NCBI GenBank assembly: GCA_903813345.2
Contig: CAIIXF020000012.1
Location: 18,485,520 to 18,549,519, forward strand
Direction: 5' to 3'
Length of the DNA stretch: 64,000 nt
Source: Owenia fusiformis
Lineage: Eukaryota; Annelida; Polychaeta; Sabellida; Oweniidae
A program made the translations under genes and the position numbers. The notes beneath the pieces were generated by a model that was not told where the DNA came from, did no database searches, and worked only from the letters and a program-made list of their open reading frames with translations. Of the stretch, positions 40,188 through 53,100 are shown in pieces (position 1 is the first letter of the stretch; each line of letters starts with the position of its first letter).

Positions 40188-42794
40188 TAATTTATTCTAT
40201 TTTCACACTTATTCATTTCAGCCTGCCCAAACAAAAATCTAGGTTGAATATTCAAAACCAGGTACGTGTAATTACAAAGAACTATTCAGTATATAAATAG
40301 CTTTACGTTTATGACGCAACTGTTTTATTCACAGACAATACAAGGTAAAATACAGGATTAAGGCAATCCATAACACTGAGTAAGTCATTATCCCAGTTTT
40401 TGAAACAGAGTAACAAACAAATTATTTATGACACCGAGTTGCCCTCTATTTTGTTATTGTATAATATTAGTATTAAGCACTTTATAATATCAGAAAAAAC
40501 TGATATTTTTCACGAAAAATTACCAAAAAGTAGGTTCACAATACTCTCCCCCTTTACAGTTTAAATGATGTCAAAAGTTCAATACAACTTTGCGCTAACA
40601 ATTGTTAAAAAGGCCTGCATTTTTGGTGAAAATGTAGTCAGAATTAGGGAAAATTGGTGTAGATGGGTGGATTAGGGACAGCTTAAGGGATGATCCAATC
40701 AACTTGATTATAATTTTTAAGTAATTTATTAGAGATAAGACATGGATCTAACAGAATTATTTGTTTTGTGTTAAGTATTCTTCGAACTAGAGATATAGCC
40801 CTTAGAAAATGCTTACCATATCTTACGTGGCTTTCTAAAGCAGCTTTTAATAAATATCCCATGCCGAGCATTTTAAAATTAATTATGAACCTGTCACACA
40901 AGATGTTCTGATTTAAGTATTGCATCAATGGAAAGGCCCACGTTTTCTCAGAAAAGTTGAGAAAGTCATTGTTACATAACTGTATGAATCAAATATCTAA
41001 GCACAAATGCCAAGGGAATTAAGGACCAATTACAAGAACACAAATGTGTACAATATGTCCCCACCAATGGGTAATCCCGTCAAATGATTATCCTGAAAAT
41101 AAGTAGACAAGACTTTGGCAGTTACAATTTTTGGACGGAAAATGCAAATGGCCACTTTAAAATTTACCCAGAATGCCAAAATTAGTCAGCTCTAGATTTT
41201 CATACTAAGAACCATCCCTGAAAATTTGAAATTGATCCGTCAAACAGTAAACCAGTAAACCAAAAATGGCTGCCTTGACATTTGCCCAGAATAACTCAAA
41301 ACTAATCAGTTCTAGATTTTCATACTAAGAATTAACCCTGAAAATTTGAAATTGATCTACCAAACGGTTCATCTGAAAACGCGTAGACAAGACTTTACAG
41401 ACAAGATTTTAGGACGGAAAATCCAAAATGGCTGCCCTGACATTTATCCAGTATGCAAAAAAAACTAATCAGTTCTAGATTTTAATACAAGGAATCATCC
41501 CTGAAAATTTGAAATTGATCTACCAAACGGTTCACCTGAAAACACATAGACAAGATTTTACAGGCAAGATTTTGAGACGGAAAATCCAAAATAACTGCCT
41601 TGACATTTACCCAGAATGCAAAGAAACTAATCAGATCTAGATTTTCATACTAAGAATCATCCCTAAAAATTAAAAATTGATCTACCAAATGGTTCTCCTG
41701 AAAACGCGTAGACAAAAGTATCGCATATAACTGCTGTTAACAATAACAAACTAGGCTTTTACAGCAAAGTACAGCCATGAAATTATGCATAAAGCTACTA
41801 AATAGTTAAAGTATGAAAACTCAAAAACATCGTTCAATATGAAACAAAGTATTATCGCGCGCGAACTTTTCTTAACTCTTTGAGTGCCGGGGGGTTTCTG
41901 AATTGTTATGACGTCAAAATGCCACGGAAATGACTATAATATTGATGAAAAAATCGATTTTTATGTTTTTTCCACTCCATGATATTTCTTCCACTGGTAT
42001 CTATCTTGATGATATTGCAAGTGTTAAAATGCTTTATTTTCACTTTTAGTTACTATGGTAAGATGTTGAACGTCACTTAATCAATACATATTTCAGTTCT
42101 TAGAGGGGTTTTATAGCTTAAATTAACATTGGAAATATCGCACGGTTGAAAGAAAAAAACTTTGAAAACTAAACGTAATTACTTTTAGCAATGCACCCGT
42201 TCTTGCGCAACACATTTGGCGTAGCTTATTAAATATTATAACAATAATTCAAATTGAAATATGATACAAATATTTATCCTCTTTCTTTTATTATTCCTTC
42301 TTTCAAATTAAAGAAATTCAGCATACACGAACAATATACATGCTATGTACAAAAACAATGAATAAATTACAATATCAGGATAATTCAAAGTCATACAAAT
42401 TCAGGCTAACTTTAATTGGCTGAACATGTGTGATGTGTATAATAAACCATGGTTTAGTTATGAAAGCCTACTTGTACTTGTTTGTATGAATCGTAAACGT
42501 GAAGCTAGTAACATGCGAAACAAGTGATCAACAAAATAGTATGTACAATGCCACATCTTATCCATTACCCTACGTTATATTATAATGAATGAATCGTGTC
42601 AATTTGCTAGTCTGTTAGTATTTTCAGCACACGTGGTGTCTGCAACAGTCCAAGTGAAGACCCTTGGCACACTTGGCGCATGCATTACGGAATTTAGTCC
42701 TCCTGCCTGCATCTCTATCACTACAAATACAAACGCAGCAGTCCTTTTCCCGCCTTCCAGGAAGTTTCCGGACCCTCAAGATCGGCTGGTCAAT

Positions 42795-42985
42795 GATGGA
42801 TATCTACTAGGGAGGCGAAGGCCATGTGAAAGTCTAACCTTGAAAGCAGAGCTGCATTGTTTTCATTATAAATTATATTAGCATTGAGCAACCATCTCTG
42901 TATGATGTTAAAATGCACTTTTTCATGCTGGATATCTAGGGAGGCGATGACGGCCTGGTGAAAGTCTAACCTTACAAGCGGGGGT
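42795..42985. repeat. Two-copy direct repeat, spacing 132 bp
   Basis: GGATATCTACTAGGGAGGCG ... GTGAAAGTCTAACCTT (from 42799) recurs from 42931 as GGATATCTAGGGAGGCGATG ... GTGAAAGTCTAACCTT. Internal to the piggyBac-like element. Confidence 0.6.
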
Positions 42986-43067
42986 GGTTTTTTCCTTATA
43001 AATTTCAAAATAATCAATACTGCTCTAATCCATTTTTATTTTCTATTGAAAGTATACTGTTTGAAAT

Positions 43068-43470
43068 CTTAAACGTACTCAGACAACCAATTTTATATTT
43101 TTATATTCCAAATCAGCCTATAGCATTAAATGATTTAAATGACTGATATCTCAAACGTTCTCAGTCAACCAATTATACTTTTGATATAAGATTTAAATGA
43201 CTGATTTGTTAATTGCGAAAATACACCGAACATGGTCTGATTCCATCCATCACCTGGTATAAATGAAAAAGTCATTTTTATATCGTCCAGGCTTCAACGT
43301 AGTGTAATGCGCTAAACGCCGATCTCAAACGTACTCAGACAACCAATTTTACTTTGGATAAACAATATTTAAAATAAGCCCATAGCATAAAATGATTTAA
43401 ATGACTGATTGTTTTAATTATGACAATTGGCCGAACATAGTCTGATTCCATCGTTAATCAACAAGATGTA
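43068..43470. repeat. Degenerate tandem repeat (CAGACAACCAATTTTA)
   Basis: AAACGTACTCAGACAACCAA recurs at about 43072, 43152 (variant) and 43327, each followed by GATTTAAATGACTGAT and, twice, by GAACATGGTCTGATTCCAT-type words. The period is about 255 bp with a shorter partial unit. Confidence 0.6.
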
Positions 43471-44129
43471 TTAATTATTAGTCAGTTAGTATGGCCAAAA
43501 GCATTGTCAACTATATTTCGAGATAATGTTTGCGATATGAAATCTGTGAAAGATTCAGTTTTCCTTCGGAGATAATACGGAAAATAGTAGAATATTTGTC
43601 ATTATCCACAAAAAACAAAACTTTAATCGTATAGTCCTAAAAAAAAATTTCTGCATGGAGGAACATACAGGCACGCAGTTGATTATGCAAGTATTATATA
43701 GAACCAAATACATGAAATAAAGTCTTCTTGTCTTTGCGTGCAACTGCAACAGAGGTTTCAAGAATTTCTTGATAATATGAGTTTATTTCTTCATGTATTT
43801 GAATGAAGTTTGTTTGATGTACAAATCTTTCCCCATCCAATGTTGAAGTACATTTGTACATTTTCAGATGGAAAAAAGAATATCCCCGCTATTCTATCAT
43901 ACGAATTAAGGTGTAATAAATAGAAATGACCAAATATGTCAGCATTTTTCAATCTACGTGGATTCCGTGAAAGAACACGTAAGGTACGGTTTCAAAGTAT
44001 GCTGAAACGGATATCTGCTTATGCATTGATACATGCGCGGCCTTGACAGAACAAACTTACTAACCCACATACGTGGGCTACTAACCTAGATACGTCTAGC
44101 TAATTTGCATAAAGTTGTAGCAGTCTGAA

Positions 44130-45600
44130 TCCACTTTTTTGCTCTAAACTGGCTGTATAAAGAATGGAATTTATTAGTCTTTAACTCTGCTGTTGATTGA
44201 TAGACTTCGAAATAAATAAGACCATGGTTTTGCTCGGAACAATAGCTTTCCGATGGTTCCACTTTTGTAATGACCCCCGGGTGACCAAATTACGAGAAAA
44301 TGGGGGAAATAGAGAGTAACCCCCCTATCACACCAAACTAGTTCTTACCCGTTCTTGCCAGTCCTACGAAAACGTCCTAAAACGGGCTCAATCTGGCTGT
44401 GGTCGGGAAATATGTCTGAAATAATTAGCTTCTTCGTTCTTCAACAGTCTTCAATACGTCCATCTCGTTCACAGTTCGTTCAGGTCGCACCACGTCGGTG
44501 TGCAACGTAGTAGAACGTGTCTCTTAGTCTAGAAGGTCAACATGACCTGATTACAGAACGGTATGGTCGCCATCGAACTTTGAATCGATTCAAAATTCTA
44601 AAAATCACATTCCCGTCTGAGAACGTTCATAAAGTTCGTAAATAGACGTTAGAAAGTTGCAGCTACGTTCATTCCGTTCGCACACAGTTTAAGACCAGTT
44701 TTGAAGAACGCAGTGGCAACTTGTTTGGTGTGATAGCTATATTTTTGCTAACTCGTTCATCAGCAGTGTTAAATACGTTCTTAATCAGTTTAAACCCGTT
44801 TGCAATTAGTTCTACCTCGTTCTCAACACGTCCTCGGACAGTTCAACTCGTTGTTAAAACGTCCCTAGTAGGATTGAAGTACGACGATTCCGATCGTAGT
44901 ACGTCCAGCTCGTCGTTAGTACGTTGTCACTCGTTCTAATTGTAGAACGTGACGACCACGAAAACATTTTGAGCATTGTCTAAGTTCTAGAGGACCTACC
45001 CGTTCGAGTACGTTCGATGAAGTTTGTAAATAGATCCCAAACGGTTCTTAGTAGGTCCAGTCCGTTCGTACACAGTTGAAGCCCGTTTTCTAGAACGTAG
45101 TGAGAACTAGTTTGGTGTGATAGTAGGGTAAAGGTGATTTCTCGAATGCCAAGTTTCACTGAAGAAATGCTCTCTTCTGATTGGCCGACTTTCTTGCAGT
45201 CCCAATCCACTTTAGCTCCCCAAACTCACGTTTTACAGAAAGGACACTTATCGGTCTTTTTCTCCGCCATTTCTAGATTGATTTCTAAAAGCATAATGTC
45301 ATAGTGAAGCTTACATTGTCAGTTTCCCGATGGTATCACTTTTGAAGCCATCCACGTGCGATAAGTAGGTAAAATTTGAACGTGAAAAAGTTTCTCGATA
45401 ATCGAAGATTCACTTTAAAAATACTGAGGAATCTGGCATTCTGATTGGTCAGTTTTCCTGCATTCTCAAGCCACTTTTCCGACTCCAAACTGAGTTGTTA
45501 AAAATGGCACTTATTACATACATCTCTCGATTTTGTTTCACGTAATGACTAAAATCTGAAGCTGATATACCTGAAACGTCAGTGTAAAGGATGAATCAAA
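44130..45600. repeat. ~263-bp satellite, three units, interrupted by a TIR element
   Basis: Unit marks: CAGTCTGAATCCACTTTTTT (44131), CAGTCCCAATCCACTTTAGC (45197), CATTCTCAAGCCACTTTTCC (45462). The second-to-third spacing is 265 bp. The first-to-second spacing is 1066 bp, which becomes about 267 bp when the 799-bp insertion is removed. Confidence 0.7.
44325..45123. mobile_element. CTATCACACCAAACTAG TIR element, GAACG-rich
   Basis: Left CTATCACACCAAACTAGTTC, right GAACTAGTTTGGTGTGATAG, a perfect 20-bp inversion. CGTTC/GAACG words occur every 20-40 bp through the interior, and a third copy of the terminus (TTGTTTGGTGTGATAG) sits internally at about 44723. The minus ORF 44980-45210 and plus ORF 44721-44939 have no recognised domains. 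Confidence 0.75.
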
Positions 45601-46499
45601 TCCAAAATTATTCAAGCAGACGAGGTTATATATAAAAACGGTGAAATAAAACTAAAAACCTGTCTGGTTTTATGTAATTCTCGCCTCTAGAATGTCTGAA
45701 GAGTACCTAAACCCCAAAGTCTTTTGCTCAAAATAAGTGAAACTAAAAATATTATTATTAACTTAGAACCCACGGGAGTAATTGTATAGTTTCTAAATAG
45801 CTGAATAACGCTGATATAACAAATGTCACTTTTGTTTGTCTTTGACTTTACTTGGGCCAGACCTCCATTCACTTCAATGCTAGAAATGTGCAATAGTCAA
45901 TTAATTTCATGATTTATCAAAAAGTGTTGGTTGAATCTGTCTGAAACTCGAATGACATACTATTGGATGGCCCTGTCAATATTGTCAATACAAGATGGTT
46001 GTCATACAAATTAGCCAAGGTTTGAATGAATTTTAGCACTGCACCAATGGAGATTTGGCCCAAGTTTTTTCAAATGTCATAGAAAATGATTTAAATGACA
46101 TAACTGTGTAAATCAAAGCTATTATTGGAGAAAACTTGTCACTAAATTCAAATATGCTATCAAAATTAGAGATAAAAAGTGCAAATCTCTTCAAATCTCG
46201 ACATGAAAAAACGAGAGTTAGCGAGATTTCAAAGCTATCTAGAAACTCTAGATCTTCTATTGCACGCAGTAGAATTTAAATGCACGCAAGTAAATTGTTA
46301 TTTTATATGTTCTTCTGATGCCATCTCTATATTTAACATTGCCGAAATTATGTACAAGGGAGGTACTGTACATTGCAATTCACAATTTCAGGTAAAATGG
46401 GCGGTAATCGGCCCTTGTGCCCTGGAGTATATCAACGATATCTAGGACAAAATATTTCATATTATTAAATTTAAACCCCTTATTTATGTAAAATACTTT

Positions 46500-47940
46500 A
46501 ACATTGTACTTACTGCAATATGATACTGCAAATGAGCCCATCGTCTCCACTGGTAGGGTAAAACAGGTTAATTGTATTAAATAAACACAAAACTAAATAG
46601 TGGATTCTTTATATGTATAATCATTCAAACACTGTTTATTACTCGTGCATTTAATCATCTTAGCGTTTGCATATTCTGTGACATTATTGTCTGTAAATCC
46701 AGATCCCCTAAACGTATACGTATTGCTTGCTATACTCACGAAGGAACAAATAATTTACCCAACGAAATATACATATTGTATCGCCTTTTATAATGTTCAT
46801 GGACGACGTTAAAAATCAGATTAACTAAGGAAATAGTACGTTAACTCATTTAATGTTTGATTTGTTTAATACATGTAACAAGGCATAATGTAGGCCTACT
46901 AAGCTACCGCAGCGTCCATCGTACAAACACGAAAACGGACGCTCTTTATCAATGATCAGTTCGCATTTCCACATCCAAAAGTATTTTATTTTTATTTTCA
47001 GTTTATGCATAATGTGTTATGTCATTTCTATATATTCACATAGATTATATTTATAAATACATGTTTTACACTCTTACAGTTAATTTCATGTTTCAAAAAC
47101 GTTAATACGCTACAATTTCAAGACAACAGTAAGCGTTCTAAAATGCTGAAAATCATATGCGTTCAAACATGGGCTCTACCACCTTACAAATAAGTGACTT
47201 TGGTATATTTGCGACGAATTACTTACAAATCAACGTTTATAGGGACAACATTTTGGGCCGATGTTAACGAAATCCTTGAATGCAAAGCTTGTTAATAAGC
47301 ATTAATTTTTCGATATTGTAAGATGCCCAGCGTTCGTAAAATATAACTACATTGTATACTGTATATAAGGCATAGATCAGGTCAAATTATTTATAATGAA
47401 CAAAACAAATATTACGTTTCATTCATATTCATGCATATTTTATTTCCAATACACGAATTTCAAGTATTTACTTCATTTGTACACTAAATTACGTTAACAG
47501 ATACAATCTAACAAACATCAGCGTTGCAAAAATACGAAAATTACGTGCGTTCATAGCATAAAATAAGTTACCTCAGTTAGTTTGCAACACAATTTGTTTA
47601 ATTACTTGACCAGTAACGTATTATTCACCATTTATGGGGACATTATTGAATCTACTATATTCGGGCCGATATTCCATTAAACCTTGCCAACTTGGTTAAA
47701 ACGCATTTATTATACGATGTTGTAAGATACCCAGCGTCTGTTAAATTAACTTAAATCAAACTGAGTCCGGGTCGATTTATTAAGACCGATCTAAACAAAC
47801 ATAAATAAATAAGAATAGATTATTCATTCTCAGTTGATGACATGTTTCCCTGTGTATATAAACGCGTTATTTTGGGCCGATCTTGGCACTTTAGCGACAT
47901 ACATTTTCCCATCGGCCGAATCGGCCCAATGGCACTCAAA
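46500..47940. repeat. ~406-bp tandem repeat, at least 2-3 units
   Basis: GATATTGTAAGATGCCCAGC (47311) and GATGTTGTAAGATACCCAGC (47717) are 406 bp apart. TTGGGCCGAT-type words occur at 47256, 47663 and 47874, and neighbouring CATTTATTA/ACGTTAAC blocks repeat in order. Earlier units are diverged. Confidence 0.55.
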
Positions 47941-49164
47941 GGGTTAAGACATTAAAATGGCTGACATGACTGAGGTAATAGGTCTAAAACCTAATCAGAT
48001 GTAGAATGAAGTAAGCTGACCAAGATGTCCACATCTGTATGCACTCATAAGTTGAAAATTTAAAGGTGATATCTGTAGCGGTTTTCCAGAAAACTGCCGG
48101 ACGTACGGACAGACTGACGGACAGACAGACGGATGCGCATGGGCCGAAAATATGGCCCCAAACTATGTGGTGGGGACATAAAAACTAGTGCTACATATTT
48201 ATTCTTGTAGAAAACCTTTCACTGAATTAAAATATGTCATTTCAAAAAAGGAAAAGTAAGTCAATAGACGTTTTATATGCAAATCTCTTGAAATCTTATT
48301 AAAATGAGTGTGATTTAGCGAGATTTAGAATTTACTATAACAATATTGTTGACTTTAATGGATGAAGTCTGCTACACCTAATATGTAATTGTACAATATT
48401 CCAAAGCTTTGAACATACCATCGGAAAGGAAAATGTATCAGGATTACGAATCTACTAATATCAGGCGGTTTCATATGGTTTAATTACACCTTTCATCTCC
48501 AAAGAATCATTTTCGAGTAAGATGAAAATAAATTAACCCTTATAAACGGTTAGGCTATAGAGAATTACGCCAAAGGAAACGAACAATCATAGGAGGTTGT
48601 ATTCCCTGTACTTTTAGCCTACTTATTATTATGTTGAGCCATTATAGATGAATAAATTCATTTTCTGAGAACATAGGGGTTTATCGTTTCAAGTCAAAAC
48701 TATTAACATTTCGGGTATTTAAGAGGGTTAGAGTCACCATTCTTTCGCTAAAACATGCCTAATTCAGTTTTAAGAAAAGCTAGAAAGTTTGGGATCAAAA
48801 GACAAACTACGAAAAAAGTTCTCAAGAAATTCCTTAAGTTAAAAAAATTATTACACTTGATGTTGCTGACTATGTTGATCTTATCATTAATGATATAGAT
48901 ACATTCCTAGAAACACCACAAGGTAGTAGAACAGATATGCTAACAAACTGTGATCAATTTACTTTTATTAATGTTATATTTATAAGATAAATCATGTTAG
49001 ACACGTTAATCGAAGTACAATCGAAGTGAGTAATATATTGTATACTTTGAACGCTAAGTATTAAACAAAGACTAAATAATTTAAAGCTATATATATGTGT
49101 ATTTCATACCTACTGAGGTTCTAGGTACATAACGAGCGGGAATATATACTGTATCTAGCCAAGG

Positions 49165-49335
49165 CCCGGGGCGGGATGGATACACGCTGTATCCATCCCG
49201 GTCCCGCTCCTGAAATTTTTTTTCACAATTTTTTCAAATTTTTTTTTCAATTTTTCTTTCAAAAAAATTTTTCCCAAATTTTTTTTCACATTATTTTTCA
49301 AATTTTTTTTCTTCACATTTTTAAAATTTGAAGAT
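49165..49335. repeat. Hairpin plus poly-T/A low-complexity tract
   Basis: CGGGATGGATACACGCTGTA TCCATCCCG is a near-perfect hairpin, followed by about 130 bp of TTTTTTTCAAA-type sequence. The minus ORF reading across it is composition-driven. Confidence 0.6.
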
Positions 49336-49616
49336 GTATTTAATATGTTCAACATACGTTAGTTGTTGTAAAGTTGAACTAGATAACAACAACGCCAAAG
49401 CGTAGCAAATCATCGAATAGCCATGCATGGCTGCCATTTTCACAAAATCATTCTACTACTTTTTCAGTTACACTAAAATCGTAAAATAACATACATGAAG
49501 ATCGCCACCATTTTCAAAATGACCGCTCACTAGCGGACGGACAGAGACGTTCCCTAATTCTGTCCGAACTTCGTTCGATGGGATAAATATTTATACTCTC
49601 TTCATATATTGAGGAA

Positions 49617-49680
49617 ATAAAAATATTACAATACAATACAATACAATACAGTACAATACAATGCAATTCAATTCAATACT
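49617..49680. repeat. (AATAC)n microsatellite
   Basis: About ten AATAC/AATTC pentamers. A weaker echo (CAATACTATAA) follows to 49780. Confidence 0.85.
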
Positions 49681-50002
49681 ATAAATTATTGAATCATTTG
49701 AAGTGCAATACAGGATATATTGCTCGAGAAATTATGTATTTGCACGATACAAAGTCAATACAATACTATAAGCTATTGTACGGTTTGAAGTGCAACAAAA
49801 ATTAATTTAGTAGTAGTCTCCATCTGTATAAAGCAGTCTTTTATAACATCATTAAATGTATATTATAATATAACAGTGGTAATCATGGGTAGTCAAAATC
49901 ATAACTCTGTTTAGATTCTTTGTCTCTCTGATGTACCATGCATCTTGCCGTACCCATGTGGAAAGAACACCAGGAATTCTACAAAGGTGTGGTTGTTGGG
50001 AT

Positions 50003-50173
50003 CTAGTAAAGATGAATCAGCAGTGTAACAGCCATCAGTATTACACAAGCCGTAGCTTCTGTACCACCGTTATTGTTTTGATTAGCCCATTCTACTGGAT
50101 CAACCAGGGTACTGTCCTCTTCTACAGCCTCCTGTTCAATTACTACAGCTGCACTAGACGCTGCTTGCGCATA
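50003..50173 (-). CDS. Gene 1 terminal exon: acidic linker and GPI-type tail
   Basis: 171 nt, 57 codons including the TAG stop at 50005-50003; acceptor ATTTACAG, phase 0. It begins YAQAASSAAVVIEQEAVEED, an Ala-rich then acidic helix-like segment. It goes on to a polar NQNNNGGTEAT stretch and ends CVILMAVTLLIHLY immediately before the stop. A C-terminal hydrophobic tail with no cytoplasmic residues, preceded by small residues, is the classic GPI-attachment signal (inference). The opposite strand carries a 249-nt ORF that I take to be a shadow. Confidence 0.7.
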   Translation of the reverse strand, partial: YAQAASSAAVVIEQEAVEEDSTLVDPVEWANQNNNGGTEATACVILMAVTLLIHLY

Positions 50174-53100
50174 CTGTAAATATTTTGAAATAAAATTAAA
50201 GTTTTTACCTCAGTTACAAATGCTTTTCTGAATGTATCAGTCTTGGTTGAATTATAACTTTGCCACCTCAATTTCTTAAGCATATCTTTTTACAGTAGTT
50301 TGACAGGTTTATTAATTTTTTAACTATTTAAACATTTAAATTATTTTCTTATAAACATTATACAGGGTGGGCCAAAAAACAATACCAAACTTCACATCAG
50401 GATAAAATATAGTTACGTTCAATATGGTACATTGACTTATATATCATTTTAAAGATTAAATATTTTCAAACAATTTGCTGGTATATTACACTTTGCCATA
50501 AAATCAATACTAAAGGTATATCATACTTATTTGAGAGCCCAGATTGCTATTTAATGTCTCTAAATTTTAGGGAAAAAAATAAACTGGTAAATCTGTGGAA
50601 TTATGTAAAAATATTTTTTATAGAATATCGTTTTGTTAGGTTAATACATGCTTGTATATTTGCATAATTGTGTGACTTAACTTAATGTTTATGAATTTCA
50701 GTGTTGTTTAATAACAGTTTACACTTTATTTATTTTAACAATTGCTCGATATGTCCTCCCCCTCCTCTGCTTCAACAATAAGCTTCAGGCAGCAGCGCCA
50801 TCTATCAACAGATTTCTGTTGCAATACATTCCAGTACTTTAGGATTCCGCAGTTAAGCTCATCACTATTTTTTATTGGGTGCTTGTGATAGTACACCATT
50901 TTCTCAAGACGGCTCCATGTATGGTAATCCACCACATTAGCATCGGGGCTGTTGGGTGGCCAAGCATCTGGATGAATCAAATTGACACCTTGTTTGTGAA
51001 GAAATGCTTATGTCTCCTTTGATCTATATAGCTATGGGACGTGGCAATTTCTTAATGAAAAATAAGATCCTCACCACATGTACGTTTTATGTCTCTTAAC
51101 AGACCTCCTTTGAGTACTTATTGATAATAAACAACACTGAAACTCATAAACAATAAGTTATTAGTCACAAATGATGCAAATGTTCAAGCATGTATTCACC
51201 TAACAAAATGATGTTCTATGAATAAATATTTATATAATTCCAAAGATTCACTGCTTTCTGCCTAAAATCTAGAGACATTAAATAGCAGCCCAGCCTCCCA
51301 AATAAGTATAATATACCTTTACTATTTACTTTATGTCATAGTCTTATATACCAACTTGTTTGAAAATGTATTACCTTTAAAATGATATGTAAGTCAATGT
51401 ACGTACCACATTGAACGTAACTATTTTTATCCTGATTTAAAGTTGGGTATTGTTTTTTGCCCACCCTGTATATATAAGATAAGATAAGTTTATTGTTCTT
51501 TATAGTGGTAGGTTACACAAATCAACCCAGCCCACCTGGGCTTATCAACCACTTAACAAGTTTAAACATTTTAAATTATACAATTAGTGAAATAAATATC
51601 AATCTGTGTTATACATATGGTTACGTCTTTTGACAAAGCACTCCCTTACAAAATGAGCAAATTGTCTTCTCAAACGGGTACTTTAACTTTTCTACATTTG
51701 TGTCAATACATTTAAAATTGTTATCAATAAAATACCTCTGTCTAATTTCATTATAAAAATGGCAATGAAACACAAAATGTATCTCATCTTCCACACAATT
51801 TTGTTCACATAAACTGCATAATCTTTCTTCTAGTTTTTCATTCTTAAAACGACCCGTTTCTATTCTTAATGGTAAAATACCCATACGCAATTGTGCTAAA
51901 AGTGACCGTTCATATTTACTTAAATTCAATGTCAAATACTTTTCAGTTTCATAATTATTTTTTAAAAGTTGCATAAGTCCTTAACTTATATATAAAAGAG
52001 TCTTGGTGATTTTCCACTGACATCACAATCGACATATGTTTTCATATTCCAGATTGTGCCAGATTTTTCTTTTTACTGGATATTTCTAATTTTCATCAAA
52101 TGTGTTGATTAGGTTTTTAAAATAATAAAATAATTAAATAAATAATTAAAATAATACCTCGGGTCCAACAGTATCACAATCAAATTCACAGTTGCTTTGT
52201 CTCTCTCCTTCTCCACTACATGCGTCTACGCAACTAGTTTGACGCTTTCTACGCCTGCGTCTCTTTTCTGAATTACCAATGATTTGATCCTCAGGGCACC
52301 CAGTGATAAACATACCAGATGATACGTCCAGGAGTGATTTGAGCTATTTTGAGATTTAATAATCTTTAGAATTGAACCCATTAATGACTGTATCATGTTC
52401 CACGTAGGTGGGTATGAGGTAGGTGGTTTTTTATACAAAGCCCAATGAAATTGGAATTGTCCAAATAATATCCAAACACTGTTAATAAAACTGTGAATAT
52501 CTGTTGAGGGATACACATTTAGCAATAATTGCAGGACAGTATGTAAGAAACACCTTTTTGGAGAAATAATGTAACATACTTTCGTTTCACAAATGATGCA
52601 AGAAAACCGTGCTGCACACCCTGAATCAGTACATAGTTGACATCGGGAAGTGTTCTTGATTGAGCGTCCACAACATTTATTACCTCATCGCTCCCATCCT
52701 CCCCTGCAATCATAAATACAGTTTTTGTGACTTGAAAATACACACTTTCAGACCCTCCATTGTATCAATATCTATCGCTATTGCTTTGAGTATGTATTTT
52801 TATAACAAAAATGTGTGATAAGGAATAAATTAGATTTATAATCTCAATAGGAGTTCAATAACAATATTGTATTTATAGAGTCAGTTGGGCAAAAGATCTT
52901 TGGAGTCTCATCTTAGTCCATCCATGGACCTCTATAGGATAGAGGTCAATGGCCCTTCTGTAGTAATTACTCAGATGCGAGTAGGTAGTCACCAGTTTCC
53001 CCACCAGGTGGCTGATTCGGGGAAAATTACATGGCAGGGTATTACAAAATGCCCTTAAACCTGAATATTTATCAGTTTTAGTGGATCACTTTTCATATTA

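Larger units (their letters stand above)
41872..47947. mobile_element. piggyBac-like 6.1-kb element, non-autonomous
   Basis: TTAA on both sides (41872-41875, 47944-47947), followed by 13-bp inverted ends CTCTTTGAGTGCC / GGCACTCAAAGGG (one mismatch). TTAA duplication plus a C-C-C-start terminus is the piggyBac signature (family knowledge). It sits inside a recognisable minisatellite unit. No transposase ORF is present. The interior holds a ~263-bp and a ~406-bp tandem family and a 799-bp TIR element. Confidence 0.75.
41054..48178. mobile_element. ATGTCCCCACCA-ended repeat, split by a 6-kb insertion
   Basis: Left end ATGTCCCCACCAATGGGTAA (41056), right end ACTATGTGGTGGGGACATA (ends 48179). The left part (41100-41760) is an imperfect tandem array of AATCCAAAATGGCTGCCTTG units spaced about 130-165 bp. 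The right part (47950-48180) resumes the same unit (AAAATGGCTGACATGAC) and ends in a GACGGACAGACAGACGG tract. The same left end occurs at 57127 beside another array. Confidence 0.6.

Noticed and set aside
40683-40928. 81-codon minus ORF
   Set aside because: No domain, no splice context and no homologous second copy in the window.
42585-42881. 98-codon plus ORF starting with a hydrophobic, signal-like stretch (LLVFSAHVVSATVQV)
   Set aside because: It lies inside the piggyBac-like element across a two-copy direct repeat, has no splice context and no recognisable domain.
49931-50179. 82-codon plus ORF with many cysteines
   Set aside because: It is the antisense of the gene 1 terminal exon, whose minus-strand reading has matching phase, an acceptor and a sensible C-terminus.
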